NCBI GenBank assembly: GCA_022652485.1
Contig: JALCRK010000025.1
Location: 1 to 48,490, forward strand
Source: Sphingobium sp.
GTDB taxonomy: Bacteria > Pseudomonadota > Alphaproteobacteria > Sphingomonadales > Sphingomonadaceae
Direction of reading: 5' to 3'
Length of the DNA stretch: 48,490 nucleotides
Position 1 is the stretch's first letter. Each line of letters opens with the position of its first letter. The notes beneath the pieces were generated by a model. The model saw nothing but the letters and a program-made list of their open reading frames with translations, was not told where the DNA came from and ran no database searches. The position numbers and the translations under genes are program-made. Shown here piece after piece: positions 10,754-21,644 of the stretch.

Positions 10754-11452
10754 TCAGGTCGTCGTGAACTGATCGCAGCTGTGCACGGGGTCGCCGACGG
10801 TGTTATAGACGCCGGTGCCCCCGTTTCCGGTATAATCCCGGCTATCGCGCACGATCATCGCTGCCTTTTCCCTGATGGTGGTGTGCGGCACCAGCCCCGA
10901 GGCGAACAGCGGCTGGTAATCGTAAAATACCTCGACATACATCACACCGGTGTCGTCAGGCGTGGTGACGACCTGCCCGGTCGGCCCCATGCCGTTGAGT
11001 GCGGTAGCACCCTGCACGCCCCAGGTCGAAACCGAGGATTTGACGCCACGGCAACGCTGCCAGCGGATCGTGAAGGTTCCTGCGGTATTGGGGTTCGCGG
11101 TTGCCTCCAGGCTGGAGAGAATGACGCGGCCGTGGGTATAGATAGCGAGATTTTTCGCCTGCAGGTCCGCGCCGGTGAAGAGATCGTTGATGTCGGTTTC
11201 CGTCACCTGCGGGTTTCCGGTGCCGCCGGTGGGAATGCGTCCCATGCGCGAGGCGTTGTCGGCCACCTGCAGCGCCAGTTGACCTACGCGCATCCGAACG
11301 ATGGTGAAGTTCGTCAACTCAGTGAGGCTCAGCATGGTGACCAGCAGGAAAGGAAGCGCTACCGCAAATTCGACGATGGCGATAGCGCTTCTGTCCCGTG
11401 CGATCTGATGCAGCAGGCATGAAAGGCGGCGCAGGGGGTTGAGGATGCGCAC
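10754..11452 (-). CDS. TadE-family pseudopilin-like protein
   Basis: A 232-residue protein. Near the N-terminus a basic stretch (RDRSAIAIVEFAVALPFLL) runs into a membrane helix (about residues 22-45); the E in VEFA matches the conserved glutamate of TadE-like pseudopilins processed by a prepilin peptidase. The rest is a secreted domain with two or more cysteines (WQRCRGV and HSCDQF). The GTG at 11452 overlaps the TAG of the preceding gene by one base (TAGTG), so it is the third gene of a leftward operon. TadE proteins are minor pilins of Flp/Tad adhesion systems, but no tadA, tadB, tadC or flp is in this window. Confidence 0.82.
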   Translation of the reverse strand: MRILNPLRRLSCLLHQIARDRSAIAIVEFAVALPFLLVTMLSLTELTNFTIVRMRVGQLALQVADNASRMGRIPTGGTGNPQVTETDINDLFTGADLQAKNLAIYTHGRVILSSLEATANPNTAGTFTIRWQRCRGVKSSVSTWGVQGATALNGMGPTGQVVTTPDDTGVMYVEVFYDYQPLFASGLVPHTTIREKAAMIVRDSRDYTGNGGTGVYNTVGDPVHSCDQFTTT

Positions 11453-12060
11453 TAGCAATTCCTCGTCGTCGCGGCGGCATATTGGGTCTGCGCACCATAA
11501 GGCTGGTTCGCAAGAACGGTCGTTGCCTTCAGGGTTTGGGTGCCGGATGCGCCGATGAACTTCCACAGCGGGAACATGTGGGCATAATTGACAGTGACAT
11601 TATAGACGGTGATGTCGCGCGCGCCGCCCTGGCCCGCATTGCCGCCGTCCCTGTCCCACGTGTTGTTGTTGTTGGCGTCGGTATAAGGCTCGCCATTGTC
11701 GCAGGTGCTGTTGCTGTTGGTGTCGGTCCAGGTCTCGGCCTGTGCGGCGGAGGCGGTGGAGAAAGTTTTGTAATAACGCCGCGTGATGGCGATGTCCGAA
11801 TCTGCCAGCGCGGTATTGAGTTTTTTGACCTCCGCGCGGATACGTCCGTCGATGGTGGTCTGCGTCGCGGTGGCAGTGCCGGATTCCAGCGAGCTGTCGC
11901 GCGCGGCCTTCTGGATCGTGCCCTGAAGGACGGTCTGCATGTAGAGCGTGTGGGCGATATCGGCCGATCCCATCATCAACAGCGCGAAGATGGGTGCGAT
12001 CAGCGCGAACTCGGTCGCGGCAATGCCGCGATCGTTGCCGAGGAGGGACAGCGCGCGCAT
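11452..12060 (-). CDS. TadE-like protein with EF-hand-like calcium loops
   Basis: A 202-residue protein with the TadE-like N-terminus (NDRGIAATEFALIAPIFALL; residues 9-30, glutamate at residue 17) and a secreted C-terminal domain. Residues 113-124 (DTNSNSTCDNGE) fit the 12-residue EF-hand loop pattern (Asp at 1, Asn at 3 and 5, Asp at 9, Glu at 12). A second loop at 128-139 (DANNNNTWDRDG) is similar but ends in Gly. Calcium binding is inferred, but such DxNxNG-type motifs are common in secreted proteins. The ATG at 12060 overlaps the upstream stop (TGATG), so it is coupled to the TadG-like gene. The long frame extending upstream is a shadow of that gene. Confidence 0.8.
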   Translation of the reverse strand: MRALSLLGNDRGIAATEFALIAPIFALLMMGSADIAHTLYMQTVLQGTIQKAARDSSLESGTATATQTTIDGRIRAEVKKLNTALADSDIAITRRYYKTFSTASAAQAETWTDTNSNSTCDNGEPYTDANNNNTWDRDGGNAGQGGARDITVYNVTVNYAHMFPLWKFIGASGTQTLKATTVLANQPYGAQTQYAAATTRNC

Positions 12061-14321
12061 CAGCTGATGAGCCTCAGGTCGGCGATCTCGGCCGCGATCT
12101 GCTGGAATTTGGCGATCAGCGTCGTGGTGTCGGTCGCGTTGAAATAATGCGTGTTGGCCACATTCGGCGCGTTGGGCGTGCTGGCGCAGTTCTGAAGGCG
12201 CGTCTCGGTGGTGGTGTTGGTGCCGCCGCCATAGGACACGACCCAGAGCGTGATGTTCTGGTTCTTGATCGCCGAGCACAGCGCGGTGAGGCGCGAGTTG
12301 ACGATATTGTTGGTATTGGTGCTGCTGGGCGCATAGCTCGTCTGGCGGCGGTCCCACCAGGTCACGCCATAAGCCGAATAATTGTCGGTGGTTGTCATGG
12401 TGTCGCCGTCCGTCATGAAGACGATGTGGCGCTGGATCGGCTGGCCCGAAGGTGTGGCGGCGTTCTCGCTGGCGAAAATGCCGGTCGGAGAAATGAAGCG
12501 CGCGCCCCACACCATGCCGATATCATGGTAGGTATTGCCGATGGCGAACAGGCTACCGAGATATGTCTCCAGCGAGCTGGCCGTGGACCAGACCTGAAGC
12601 TTTCTCGCTTCGTATGGGCAGGAATAGCTGTAGTTGCGGCTGAGATCCGCTGTGGTGACGACATCGGCGATAGTGTCGGTGCTCGTTCCTGTATAGCGCG
12701 CCCAGACGGCGTTCGGCAGGATTGGTCCCCATTGCGTACCCGCGGTGCCGCTGCTTGGTACAGTGACGAAATCCGTGTCGAAAGCCGTTGCCGGAATGGG
12801 GTTCCAGTCGGTCGTGGTGATCGTGCTGCTGTTGGTGTTCTGATAGGTCTGCCGTTCCTCGATGCAGCCGCCCCAGGGCACGCTCACATCCTGCTCGACA
12901 ACAATATTGGAGGAGCTCAGGGAACCCGACAGTTTAACCGAGAGGGTTGTGCCGACCGGCAGTGTTACCGCATTGTTCCATGTCGATCCACCAGCTTTCA
13001 GACTGGAGACATTGTAGGCGACCTGCTTGTAAACCATCTTGGGATATTGGGTCCAAGTGAGGGGTTTGGTCGAAGTACCTGTGCGCGTAATGGTGTAATT
13101 ATAGGTATTCGAGCTTTGCAGACGACATGAACCGCCGCCGCTCGTCGTCCATCTGTAGCGATATCCAATTGCCTGCCGGTTGTCGCCCTGCGAGTAGTTA
13201 AGAGTTTGCACTGTATCAGCGGGATAGGTTGGCGTACTCGTACTCGTGGCGCTCGCGGTTTGAACACTGGTGGTGTATGTGTAAGCAAGCAGGGTATTGG
13301 GTTCCAACGTATTGAGCGCCGGGCAGGTGGTGCTGTTATAGCCGCTCGGCCTCTTCGTATAGGTTATGCTGTTGATAGTGACGGTGGTGCCGCCTGAGGT
13401 GGCGATGTTGCTCCATCCCGAATAGGTCGATGCATTGGACAGACCGGAGGGATTGGATGGCCAGCTTCCCCAGCTTACGCTGGTTTCGGTGCCCGCGGTC
13501 CACGCATAAACATAGGTCGTATCTGGCGTTCTCGACTGATAGCTCCATGTATCCGCGAGAAAGCTGTTCGGCAGCAGTTTGCCGACATTCACATTCACCG
13601 AATAAGGCATGAAGCCGAAGCGGATTTGCGCGGTCACCGTGCCGGAGGGCGTGGAGCCGCAATTCTCGGTGGTGTCGATCTTCGCCAGCGCCTCGTAGAA
13701 GCACTTGATGGCGGAGCGCAGGCCTTTCATCTTGGCTGCCGAGTCCTCGACGCCGTTATTGTCGCCGCCGGGGCAGCTATAGCCGCTATGCGCCACCTGG
13801 CAGTTCATCGAGCCGGTGTTGTCGATCACGAACATCACGTCGGTATTCGGGATTTCCATCTTCGAGGTGCAGGCAACGCTGATTGACTTGGTGGTGATGC
13901 CAAGCACCTTGATCACCATCATCGGCATGGTGATCTTGGCTTTGCCGGTTACGACGCCGCCGGACTCGGTGTAGGTGGGGAACGCGGTGATTCCGTTAGC
14001 CGTGTCGGTCACGCCCGTGGCGCCGAAATCGCCGTCCTTGAAATTGCCCTGGAATATGTTGATCGCGCGGGCCTCGGTATTGCCGGTTCCGGTAGTGGTC
14101 CAGCTCCCGTTGCCCATCGCCTTGCGTCCGGCGAGCGCGCCCGCGTCGCAGGCCTGTTGCAGGCGGGTTTTGGCGAGGTAGAGCCGGCTCATGTCGACGC
14201 CGCCGCCGACGAGGCCGAGCAGGGGAATCAGGAATGCCGCCGTCATGAACAGCACATTGCCCGCCTCGTTGTGCAGGAGGCGGGAGAGAAAGCCCTTTTG
14301 CCCGTCCATTTTCCGTGCCAT
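12060..14321 (-). CDS. TadG-like pilus protein with von Willebrand A domain and large insertion
   Basis: First gene of the leftward pilus operon; about 753 residues from the ATG at 14321 (a GTG at 14333 is an alternative). Residues 10-45 hold a TadE-like pseudopilin start (NEAGNVLFMTAAFLIPLLG). A von Willebrand A domain begins at about residue 163 with the MIDAS motif VIDNTGSM (Asp167, TGSM 169-172) and resumes near residue 635 (VFMTDGDTM), ending close to the C-terminus at 753. Between the two halves is roughly 400 residues of Ser/Thr/Gly/Asn/Tyr-rich sequence, so the VWA fold is interrupted. The family usually functions at the cell surface in Tad/Flp pili. The insert is rich in tyrosine and threonine and contains CxxE-like cysteines. 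It is divergent from the 14463 gene. Confidence 0.82.
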   Translation of the reverse strand: MARKMDGQKGFLSRLLHNEAGNVLFMTAAFLIPLLGLVGGGVDMSRLYLAKTRLQQACDAGALAGRKAMGNGSWTTTGTGNTEARAINIFQGNFKDGDFGATGVTDTANGITAFPTYTESGGVVTGKAKITMPMMVIKVLGITTKSISVACTSKMEIPNTDVMFVIDNTGSMNCQVAHSGYSCPGGDNNGVEDSAAKMKGLRSAIKCFYEALAKIDTTENCGSTPSGTVTAQIRFGFMPYSVNVNVGKLLPNSFLADTWSYQSRTPDTTYVYAWTAGTETSVSWGSWPSNPSGLSNASTYSGWSNIATSGGTTVTINSITYTKRPSGYNSTTCPALNTLEPNTLLAYTYTTSVQTASATSTSTPTYPADTVQTLNYSQGDNRQAIGYRYRWTTSGGGSCRLQSSNTYNYTITRTGTSTKPLTWTQYPKMVYKQVAYNVSSLKAGGSTWNNAVTLPVGTTLSVKLSGSLSSSNIVVEQDVSVPWGGCIEERQTYQNTNSSTITTTDWNPIPATAFDTDFVTVPSSGTAGTQWGPILPNAVWARYTGTSTDTIADVVTTADLSRNYSYSCPYEARKLQVWSTASSLETYLGSLFAIGNTYHDIGMVWGARFISPTGIFASENAATPSGQPIQRHIVFMTDGDTMTTTDNYSAYGVTWWDRRQTSYAPSSTNTNNIVNSRLTALCSAIKNQNITLWVVSYGGGTNTTTETRLQNCASTPNAPNVANTHYFNATDTTTLIAKFQQIAAEIADLRLIS

Positions 14322-14462
14322 GCGATTGTTCACCCACAATGTTATGTCTCGATTGCGCGCACGGCCGGGGATGGCGCACGGGCGCATTTCGAGCGATCAT
14401 GACGGATAGCGGATCAGGTCTTAAGAATTGGTGATTTCGTGGAATTAAGAAGGCGTTAAGAC

Positions 14463-15113
14463 ATGGCCGCAAACCCCGAAATTTCGCCCTTTCAAAGGCT
14501 TGTCTGTGCCTCAGCCGGGCGCGCGCATGGGCGCGCGGTTCAGGTGATGGCGCTCGATAATGCCTGCGCGCACATCGCCCGACAGGCGCGGGAGCCGATC
14601 ATGGCCCAGATTCGTCTGGCGTGGTGGCGGGATGGTCTTGCCGCGCAGGAGCCGGGGCCGGAGCATCGCGCCCCGGATTTGCTGGCCCTGCGCGCGATGG
14701 CGGGCTTTGCGGAGGCGCAGGCCGGGCTGATCGCGCTTGTCGATGGCTGGGAGGAGCTGATCGTTGGCGGCGACAGGGACGCGGCGGAGATGCTCACCGC
14801 CTATGCGGCGGGGAGGGGAGCAGGCCTGTTCGGCGCGCTGGCGGCGGAGCACGCGGATCGGTTCGCCACGGCGGGCGCTGTGTGGGCGCTGTGGGATCTT
14901 GCCGGGCATCTCGACGATGCGGCGCTGAAGGCCGGGGCGCTGACCCTGGCGCGTTCGAAGGGCGATGCGGTCGATCTCGCGCCGTTGCCGCGTCCGCTCG
15001 CGATGATGGCGGGGGTGGCGCTCGGCGATGTGCGCAACGGCAAGAGCGCGCCGCCGCACTTGACACCGGGGCTGTATATGAGACTGCTGAGGTTGCAGAT
15101 TCTGGGGCGTTAA
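14463..15113 (+). CDS. Squalene/phytoene-synthase-like protein (NDUFAF6 type)
   Basis: A 216-residue protein with the trans-isoprenyl-diphosphate-synthase fold signature IMAQIRLAWWRDGL near residue 50, a block conserved in the squalene/phytoene synthase superfamily. The Asp-rich motifs needed for magnesium-pyrophosphate binding are not visible, so it resembles the non-catalytic branch related to the mitochondrial complex I assembly factor NDUFAF6 rather than an active synthase. Whether it assists respiratory complex assembly is inference. The ATG at 14463 has AAGAAGGCG upstream. The next gene starts nine bases after the stop, so they are probably one transcript. It is divergent from the pilus operon. 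Confidence 0.75.
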   Translation: MAANPEISPFQRLVCASAGRAHGRAVQVMALDNACAHIARQAREPIMAQIRLAWWRDGLAAQEPGPEHRAPDLLALRAMAGFAEAQAGLIALVDGWEELIVGGDRDAAEMLTAYAAGRGAGLFGALAAEHADRFATAGAVWALWDLAGHLDDAALKAGALTLARSKGDAVDLAPLPRPLAMMAGVALGDVRNGKSAPPHLTPGLYMRLLRLQILGR

Positions 15114-15122
15114 GGGGGCGGG

Positions 15123-15587
15123 ATGACGCGATTTGTGGCGGGCGCGGTAGCTGGCCTGGTGCTGGTGGCGGCGGGGCTTTTCTGGTGGCAGGGGCGGGCG
15201 GAGCAGCGGCGCGCGGCGGCACCCGCGCCGGTTTCCGCGCCGTCGACCTATAGCGAGGAGCTGCCGGAAGGCGCGGACAATGCCGTTGGCGTCGCGCCGC
15301 CGATGCCTCCGGAAGCGCGCGCGGAAGACCGCGAGGCGAAGCGCTTCGGCCGTTATGACCATAACCGCGACGGCATCATCACCCGCACCGAGATGATGGC
15401 GAGCCGGACCAAGGATTTCAAAAAGCTCGATACGGACGGCAACAACCTGCTCTCGTTCGAGGAATGGGCGGTGAAGACCGCCGATCGCTTTGCCGGGGCG
15501 GACGCCAATGGCGACAAGAAGTTGACCCGCGCCGAGTTTGCGACCACTGCGCCCAAACCGGAAGAGAAACCGAAGTGCAAATGCTGA
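15123..15587 (+). CDS. Membrane-anchored EF-hand protein
   Basis: A 154-residue protein. Residues 4-22 form an N-terminal hydrophobic helix (signal anchor), then a Pro/Ala-rich linker. Three canonical EF-hand loops follow, each with the correct spacing: residues 79-90 (DHNRDGIITRTE), 103-114 (DTDGNNLLSFEE) and 127-138 (DANGDKKLTRAE). The last residues are PKCKC, with two cysteines, which could bind metal or form a disulfide. Location is most likely periplasmic. Function is unknown, but calcium binding is strongly suggested. It lies between the squalene-synthase-like gene and the PhnA-domain gene on the same strand. Confidence 0.85.
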   Translation: MTRFVAGAVAGLVLVAAGLFWWQGRAEQRRAAAPAPVSAPSTYSEELPEGADNAVGVAPPMPPEARAEDREAKRFGRYDHNRDGIITRTEMMASRTKDFKKLDTDGNNLLSFEEWAVKTADRFAGADANGDKKLTRAEFATTAPKPEEKPKCKC

Positions 15588-15619
15588 TCCCTCGGGATCA
15601 GACGACAGGATAGCAAACC

Positions 15620-15925
15620 ATGACCAGCGACGAGGATTATGTGTATGACGAGGCGAGCGGCGAGTGGCTGCCCGCGTCTGAAGTGGCGGCCCAGCAGGCG
15701 GGCGCCGATCAGGTCGAGGTGCGCGACGCGGTGGGCAATATCCTGGCCGATGGCGATCAGGTGACGCTGATCAAGGATCTGGACGTAAAGGGCGCAGGCC
15801 AGACGCTGAAGCGCGGCACGCTGATCAAGTCGATCCGCCTCACCGGCGACGCGCAGGAGATCGACTGCAAATATGACGGGATCAAGGGGCTGGTGCTGCG
15901 CGCGGAGTTCGTCAGGAAGCGGTAA
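15620..15925 (+). CDS. PhnA-domain protein lacking the zinc ribbon
   Basis: A 101-residue protein whose C-terminal two thirds match the PhnA/YjdM domain: [20 protein letters not shown], then [13 protein letters not shown], then [16 protein letters not shown]. In the classic family, an N-terminal zinc ribbon with four cysteines precedes this domain; here the N-terminus is acidic ([15 protein letters not shown]) and has no cysteine at all. The only cysteine is in DCKYDG. The family name comes from alkylphosphonate gene neighbourhoods in E. coli, but the function is unclear. The stop overlaps the convergent trmFO stop by 14 bases. Confidence 0.8.
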   Translation: MTSDEDYVYDEASGEWLPASEVAAQQAGADQVEVRDAVGNILADGDQVTLIKDLDVKGAGQTLKRGTLIKSIRLTGDAQEIDCKYDGIKGLVLRAEFVRKR

Positions 15926-17279
15926 CGGCTCCGGTTTCTGACCGCCAACGGGCGAAATCGACCCGTGCGCGGGCCGTGTAGGCGAGCTTGCGGTCCTTCT
16001 TTTTCGTCGCCTCGTCTGGCGGCGGCATCAGGCCGAAATTGACGTTCATGGGCTGGAAATTTTGGGGCTGGAAGGTGTTCGCCTCCGCGCCTCCAGTTAC
16101 ATGGCTGAGCAGCGCGCCCAGCGCGGTCGTCACCGGCGGTGGCGTGAGCGCGCGCCCCGCCAGCTCCGCAATCGCGAAGCGCGCGGCGATGAGGCCGATC
16201 GCGGCGCTCTCGACATAGCCTTCGCACCCGGTCATCTGCCCGGCGAAGCGGATATGCGGCGCGCTCCGCAGGCGCAGCGTCTGGTCCAGCAGCTTGGGGC
16301 TCTGGATGAAGGTGTTGCGATGCAGGCCGCCGAGGCGCGCGAACTCCGCCTTTTCCAGCCCCGGAATGGTGCGGAACAGCTCCACCTGCGCGGCGTGTTT
16401 GAGCTTGGTCTGAAAGCCGACCATGTTGAAGAGCGTGCCAAGCGCATTGTCCTGCCGCAGCTGCACCACCGCATAGGGCCAGCGCCCGGTGCGCGGATTA
16501 TCCAGCCCCATCGGCTTCATCGGGCCATGCCGGAGGGTCTCAGGCCCGCGCGAGGCCATCACCTCGATCGGCATACAGCCCTCGAAATAGGGTGTGTTCT
16601 GTTCCCATTCCTTGAACTCGGTCTTGGGGCCGTCGAGCAGCCCCTGCACGAAGGCCTGATATTGCGGCTTGTCCATCGGGCAGTTGATATAGTCCTTGCC
16701 CTCGCCGCCGCCGGGGCCGATCTTGTCCCAGCGGTTCGCCATCCAGCAGATGTCCATATCGATACTGTCGCGATAGACGATGGGGGCGATGGCGTCGAAA
16801 AAGGCGAGGCTGTCCGCGCCCGTCGCGGTGGCGATGCTCTCCGCGAGCGGCCCGGCGGTCAATGGCCCGGTGGCGACGATGGTCATGCCCGAGGCGGGCA
16901 GGGCATCGATCCGCTCGCGCACGATCTCGATGTTGGGATGATCGTTTAACGCACGGGTGACGCCTGCCGAAAAGACCTCCCGGTCCACCGCCAGCGCCGA
17001 TCCCGCAGGCACTTTGGCGGGTTCGGCCTGCGCCATAATCAGCGAGCCGAGATCGCGCATCTCCTGATGGAGCAGGCCGACGGCGTTCTTGTCCGCGTCG
17101 TCCGAACGGAAGCTGTTGGAACAGACCAGCTCGGCGAACCCGTCCGTCTGGTGCGCAGGAGTCATGTGGCCCGCGCCGCGCATTTCCGAAAGGCGGACCG
17201 TGATGCCCGCCTCCGCAAGCTGCCACGCCGCTTCCGATCCGGCGAGGCCGCCGCCGATGATGTGCACCTGATGTGTCAT
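15912..17279 (-). CDS. trmFO: Methylenetetrahydrofolate-tRNA-(uracil-5-)-methyltransferase TrmFO
   Basis: Flavoenzyme that makes 5-methyluridine at position 54 of tRNA, using methylenetetrahydrofolate as carbon donor and FADH2/NAD(P)H. This replaces TrmA in many alphaproteobacteria. The 455-residue protein begins with a dinucleotide-binding motif ([17 protein letters not shown]) and shows the GidA/TrmFO signature [20 protein letters not shown] (the first cysteine is likely catalytic) plus a downstream [19 protein letters not shown] block. The start at ATG 17279 gives [10 protein letters not shown]; the frame is open to 17507, but this start matches the family. It converges on the PhnA-domain gene with a 14-base stop overlap. 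Confidence 0.96.
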   Translation of the reverse strand: MTHQVHIIGGGLAGSEAAWQLAEAGITVRLSEMRGAGHMTPAHQTDGFAELVCSNSFRSDDADKNAVGLLHQEMRDLGSLIMAQAEPAKVPAGSALAVDREVFSAGVTRALNDHPNIEIVRERIDALPASGMTIVATGPLTAGPLAESIATATGADSLAFFDAIAPIVYRDSIDMDICWMANRWDKIGPGGGEGKDYINCPMDKPQYQAFVQGLLDGPKTEFKEWEQNTPYFEGCMPIEVMASRGPETLRHGPMKPMGLDNPRTGRWPYAVVQLRQDNALGTLFNMVGFQTKLKHAAQVELFRTIPGLEKAEFARLGGLHRNTFIQSPKLLDQTLRLRSAPHIRFAGQMTGCEGYVESAAIGLIAARFAIAELAGRALTPPPVTTALGALLSHVTGGAEANTFQPQNFQPMNVNFGLMPPPDEATKKKDRKLAYTARARVDFARWRSETGAVTAS

Positions 17280-17442
17280 GCGGCGCGCATAACGGCACGG
17301 CACACAAAAGGCGAGGGGCGCAAATGAAAAACGGCTGCCGCGCCTCGTGGTAAATGGGTGGTTAGGGATACTAAAAAGGGGGATGTTGAGGAGTCTCTGG
17401 TCAAAAATATCTTTAAGGGGCAATGACTTAAGGGAAAAAGCC

Positions 17443-17859
17443 ATGCTAACCGAGGATGAAGAAAAGAGAGGTGCAGTCATTGTAACACGGGCAGATCGGG
17501 ACGCCACGATCCTGCTTCTGCAAAAGGCCGCGCCGCTGAACTGGGTGATCCTTCACCGTGTCATCGGCGTGCTCAAGGAAGACAGGATGGACGAATATGG
17601 CTTGAGCCATATTCTGGCGCATCATCGGCTAGGGACCGAACGACAAGCGCGTATCGACGGAGCGCGATTGGGACTGGCAACAGCGGCGCGGCTGGTGCGG
17701 ACAGCGGGGACGGCAGGGCACTATAGCTATCCAAGCCTGAACCTGCCGGATATCGAGGCGATGCTAAGCCGCATGTCACCGGAAGAGGTGGTGGCCGGAA
17801 AAGGCAATGCTGCCGCAATCCTTCATCGTCGTGACGGGAGCGCAGCGCGTTTCGCCTGA
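17443..17859 (+). CDS. Hypothetical protein
   Basis: A 138-residue open frame starting at ATG 17443, with an AAGGGA ribosome site about ten bases upstream; the upstream part of the frame (17347-17442) is more AT-rich and probably not translated. The protein starts [20 protein letters not shown] and has no signal peptide or obvious membrane segment. I do not recognise a family. A region with [13 protein letters not shown] and [10 protein letters not shown] shows mixed hydrophobic and charged pattern typical of a soluble alpha-helical protein. A strong hairpin terminator follows immediately. Its isolated place between trmFO and the glycine-zipper gene offers no functional clue; it could be a recent arrival. 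Confidence 0.55.
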   Translation: MLTEDEEKRGAVIVTRADRDATILLLQKAAPLNWVILHRVIGVLKEDRMDEYGLSHILAHHRLGTERQARIDGARLGLATAARLVRTAGTAGHYSYPSLNLPDIEAMLSRMSPEEVVAGKGNAAAILHRRDGSAARFA

Positions 17860-17875
17860 AGGACACTATCAACGG

Positions 17876-17921
17876 AAAAGCGCGCTGCTTTCTTTCGGGT
17901 CTCCGCGAGCAGCGCGCTTTT
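17876..17921. terminator. Strong bidirectional Rho-independent terminator
   Basis: AAAAGCGCGCTGCT (17876-17889) and AGCAGCGCGCTTTT (17908-17921) form a perfect 14-bp stem with an 18-base loop. The stem ends in A-run/T-run arms, so it can terminate both the rightward hypothetical gene and the leftward glycine-zipper gene. Confidence 0.85.
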
Positions 17922-17941
17922 CTGTATGTTTCTCGCAAAAT

Positions 17942-18133
17942 TCAGTCGGCCACAGTACCGATCACGCCGCCGGCGACTGCGCCCACGGCCGCGCCCTTCT
18001 TGACGTCGCCCTTGGTAGCGGCTGCAACACCCGCACCTGCAGCGCCGCCTACACCTGCGCCGACCAGTGTAGAGCAGGCAGAAGTCATGCCTGCGATGCC
18101 CAACATCAGCGCGATTGCCATTATCTTACGCAT
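17942..18133 (-). CDS. Small glycine-zipper lipoprotein
   Basis: A 63-residue protein with a lipoprotein-type signal (MRKIMAIALMLGIAGMTSAC; lipid-modified cysteine about residue 20, preceded by TSA, a permissive lipobox). The mature part is rich in glycine and alanine with a YMGG/OmpA-type glycine zipper (LVGAGVGGAAGAGVAAAT and AAVGAVAGGVIGTVAD). Such proteins insert into or line the outer membrane and often appear in stress responses. Ribosome site AAGGAG about eight bases upstream of the ATG at 18133 decides the start against the longer frame. The gene ends beside the shared terminator. Confidence 0.8.
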   Translation of the reverse strand: MRKIMAIALMLGIAGMTSACSTLVGAGVGGAAGAGVAAATKGDVKKGAAVGAVAGGVIGTVAD

Positions 18134-18195
18134 TGCCAGTCTCCTTCGATATCGTTGGAGGATCAATGCGCGATGTGCCGCTTCGTTCCGGCGGA

Positions 18196-18549
18196 TTAAC
18201 CGCCAAACCCGGCCGGAAACACGTGTCGTCCCGAAGGATCGAGGCGGAGCACGGCCTTGGTGGTAACGGCGCTCATCGGGATAGTGCCATAGACGTGCGG
18301 AAAGAGCGCGCCGCCGCGTGAGACTTCCCACTTCACGCTGTCGCCCAGCGCGGGGAGGTCGATCATCGCGAGGATGAGGTCATCCTGCCCGGTGAAATGC
18401 TTCGCCGCCGTCTCGGCCACCTGATCCCGCGCGGAGAGGTGGATATAGCCATCGGCAATGTCCACCGGCGCGCCGGCAAAGTCGCCCTCCGCGCGCCACT
18501 GCGTCCACTGGTCGCGGGTGAGGATCTTGAAGGCGAAGAGGTCGGTCAT
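18196..18549 (-). CDS. DUF952 domain protein
   Basis: A 117-residue protein starting MTDLFAFKILTRDQWTQW and carrying the DUF952 pattern of conserved residues: DGYIHLSARDQVAETAAKHF, VKWEVSRGGALFPHVYG and IPMSAV. DUF952 proteins are small cytoplasmic proteins without a proven role; some are next to quinone-dependent dehydrogenase genes, but here gyrA lies upstream and the glycine-zipper gene downstream. The fold is related to RNA 2'-phosphotransferase-like proteins, which is family knowledge rather than seen here. The ATG at 18549 gives the family N-terminus. Two small hairpins separate it from gyrA. Confidence 0.82.
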   Translation of the reverse strand: MTDLFAFKILTRDQWTQWRAEGDFAGAPVDIADGYIHLSARDQVAETAAKHFTGQDDLILAMIDLPALGDSVKWEVSRGGALFPHVYGTIPMSAVTTKAVLRLDPSGRHVFPAGFGG

Positions 18550-18570
18550 TTGTGTCTTCCAAAGGCCGTC

Positions 18571-18638
18571 ACCCCAGCGTAGGCTGGGGTTTCCGGAATT
18601 TGCGCGATACCGCAGGAGATGCCAGCCTGCGCTGGCAT
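18571..18638. repeat. REP-like double hairpin downstream of gyrA
   Basis: Two palindromes in inverted orientation: ACCCCAGC/GCTGGGGT (18571-18578 with 18583-18590) and ATGCCAGC/GCTGGCAT (18619-18626 with 18631-18638), each with a 4-base loop and flanked by GTC on the left and GAC on the right. This is the shape of a REPIN. Related elements lie in the paa cluster at 32188, 33574 and 33992. Confidence 0.75.
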
Positions 18639-18664
18639 GACGGGCAGGCGTCCGGAATGATGGA

Positions 18665-21352
<2,688 letters not shown>

Positions 21353-21424
21353 GGCGACTCTCTTTTCGGTTTGAGGCGGTTAAAGAATGATGGCCCGTCC
21401 TAGCCGGTTCATGCGGCCCTGTCA

Positions 21425-21458
21425 CCCCTCGCGCGCGCCTGCGCGTGCGTGCGAGGGG
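21425..21458. other. Hairpin in the gyrA-TPR divergent intergenic region
   Basis: CCCCTCGC (21425-21432) and GCGAGGGG (21451-21458) form an 8-bp stem with an 18-base GC-rich loop in the 292-base gap between gyrA (leftward) and the TPR gene (rightward). No other gene, RNA or clear riboswitch is seen in this gap; promoters for both genes must be here. The hairpin could lie in the gyrA leader. Confidence 0.4.
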
Positions 21459-21644
21459 AACGAGCAGGGTGGTTTCGCACGCCGGAGCGGGCTGTGGCGT
21501 CGGTAAAGCGCCTGATCGCGCATGACAAGCGCTTCATCGCTCGCTATGGAAGCGGCCATTCAACATCCGTTCACTCGGCCGCCTTTATCCGGCCTTGTGA
21601 AGGCTCAGCTTTCTGCCGGTTGCTCCGGCATAACAGGAGATGGA

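Noticed and set aside
14322..14462. Riboswitch in the divergent gap before the squalene-synthase-like gene
   Set aside because: No conserved riboswitch core could be seen; only ordinary promoter-length sequence.
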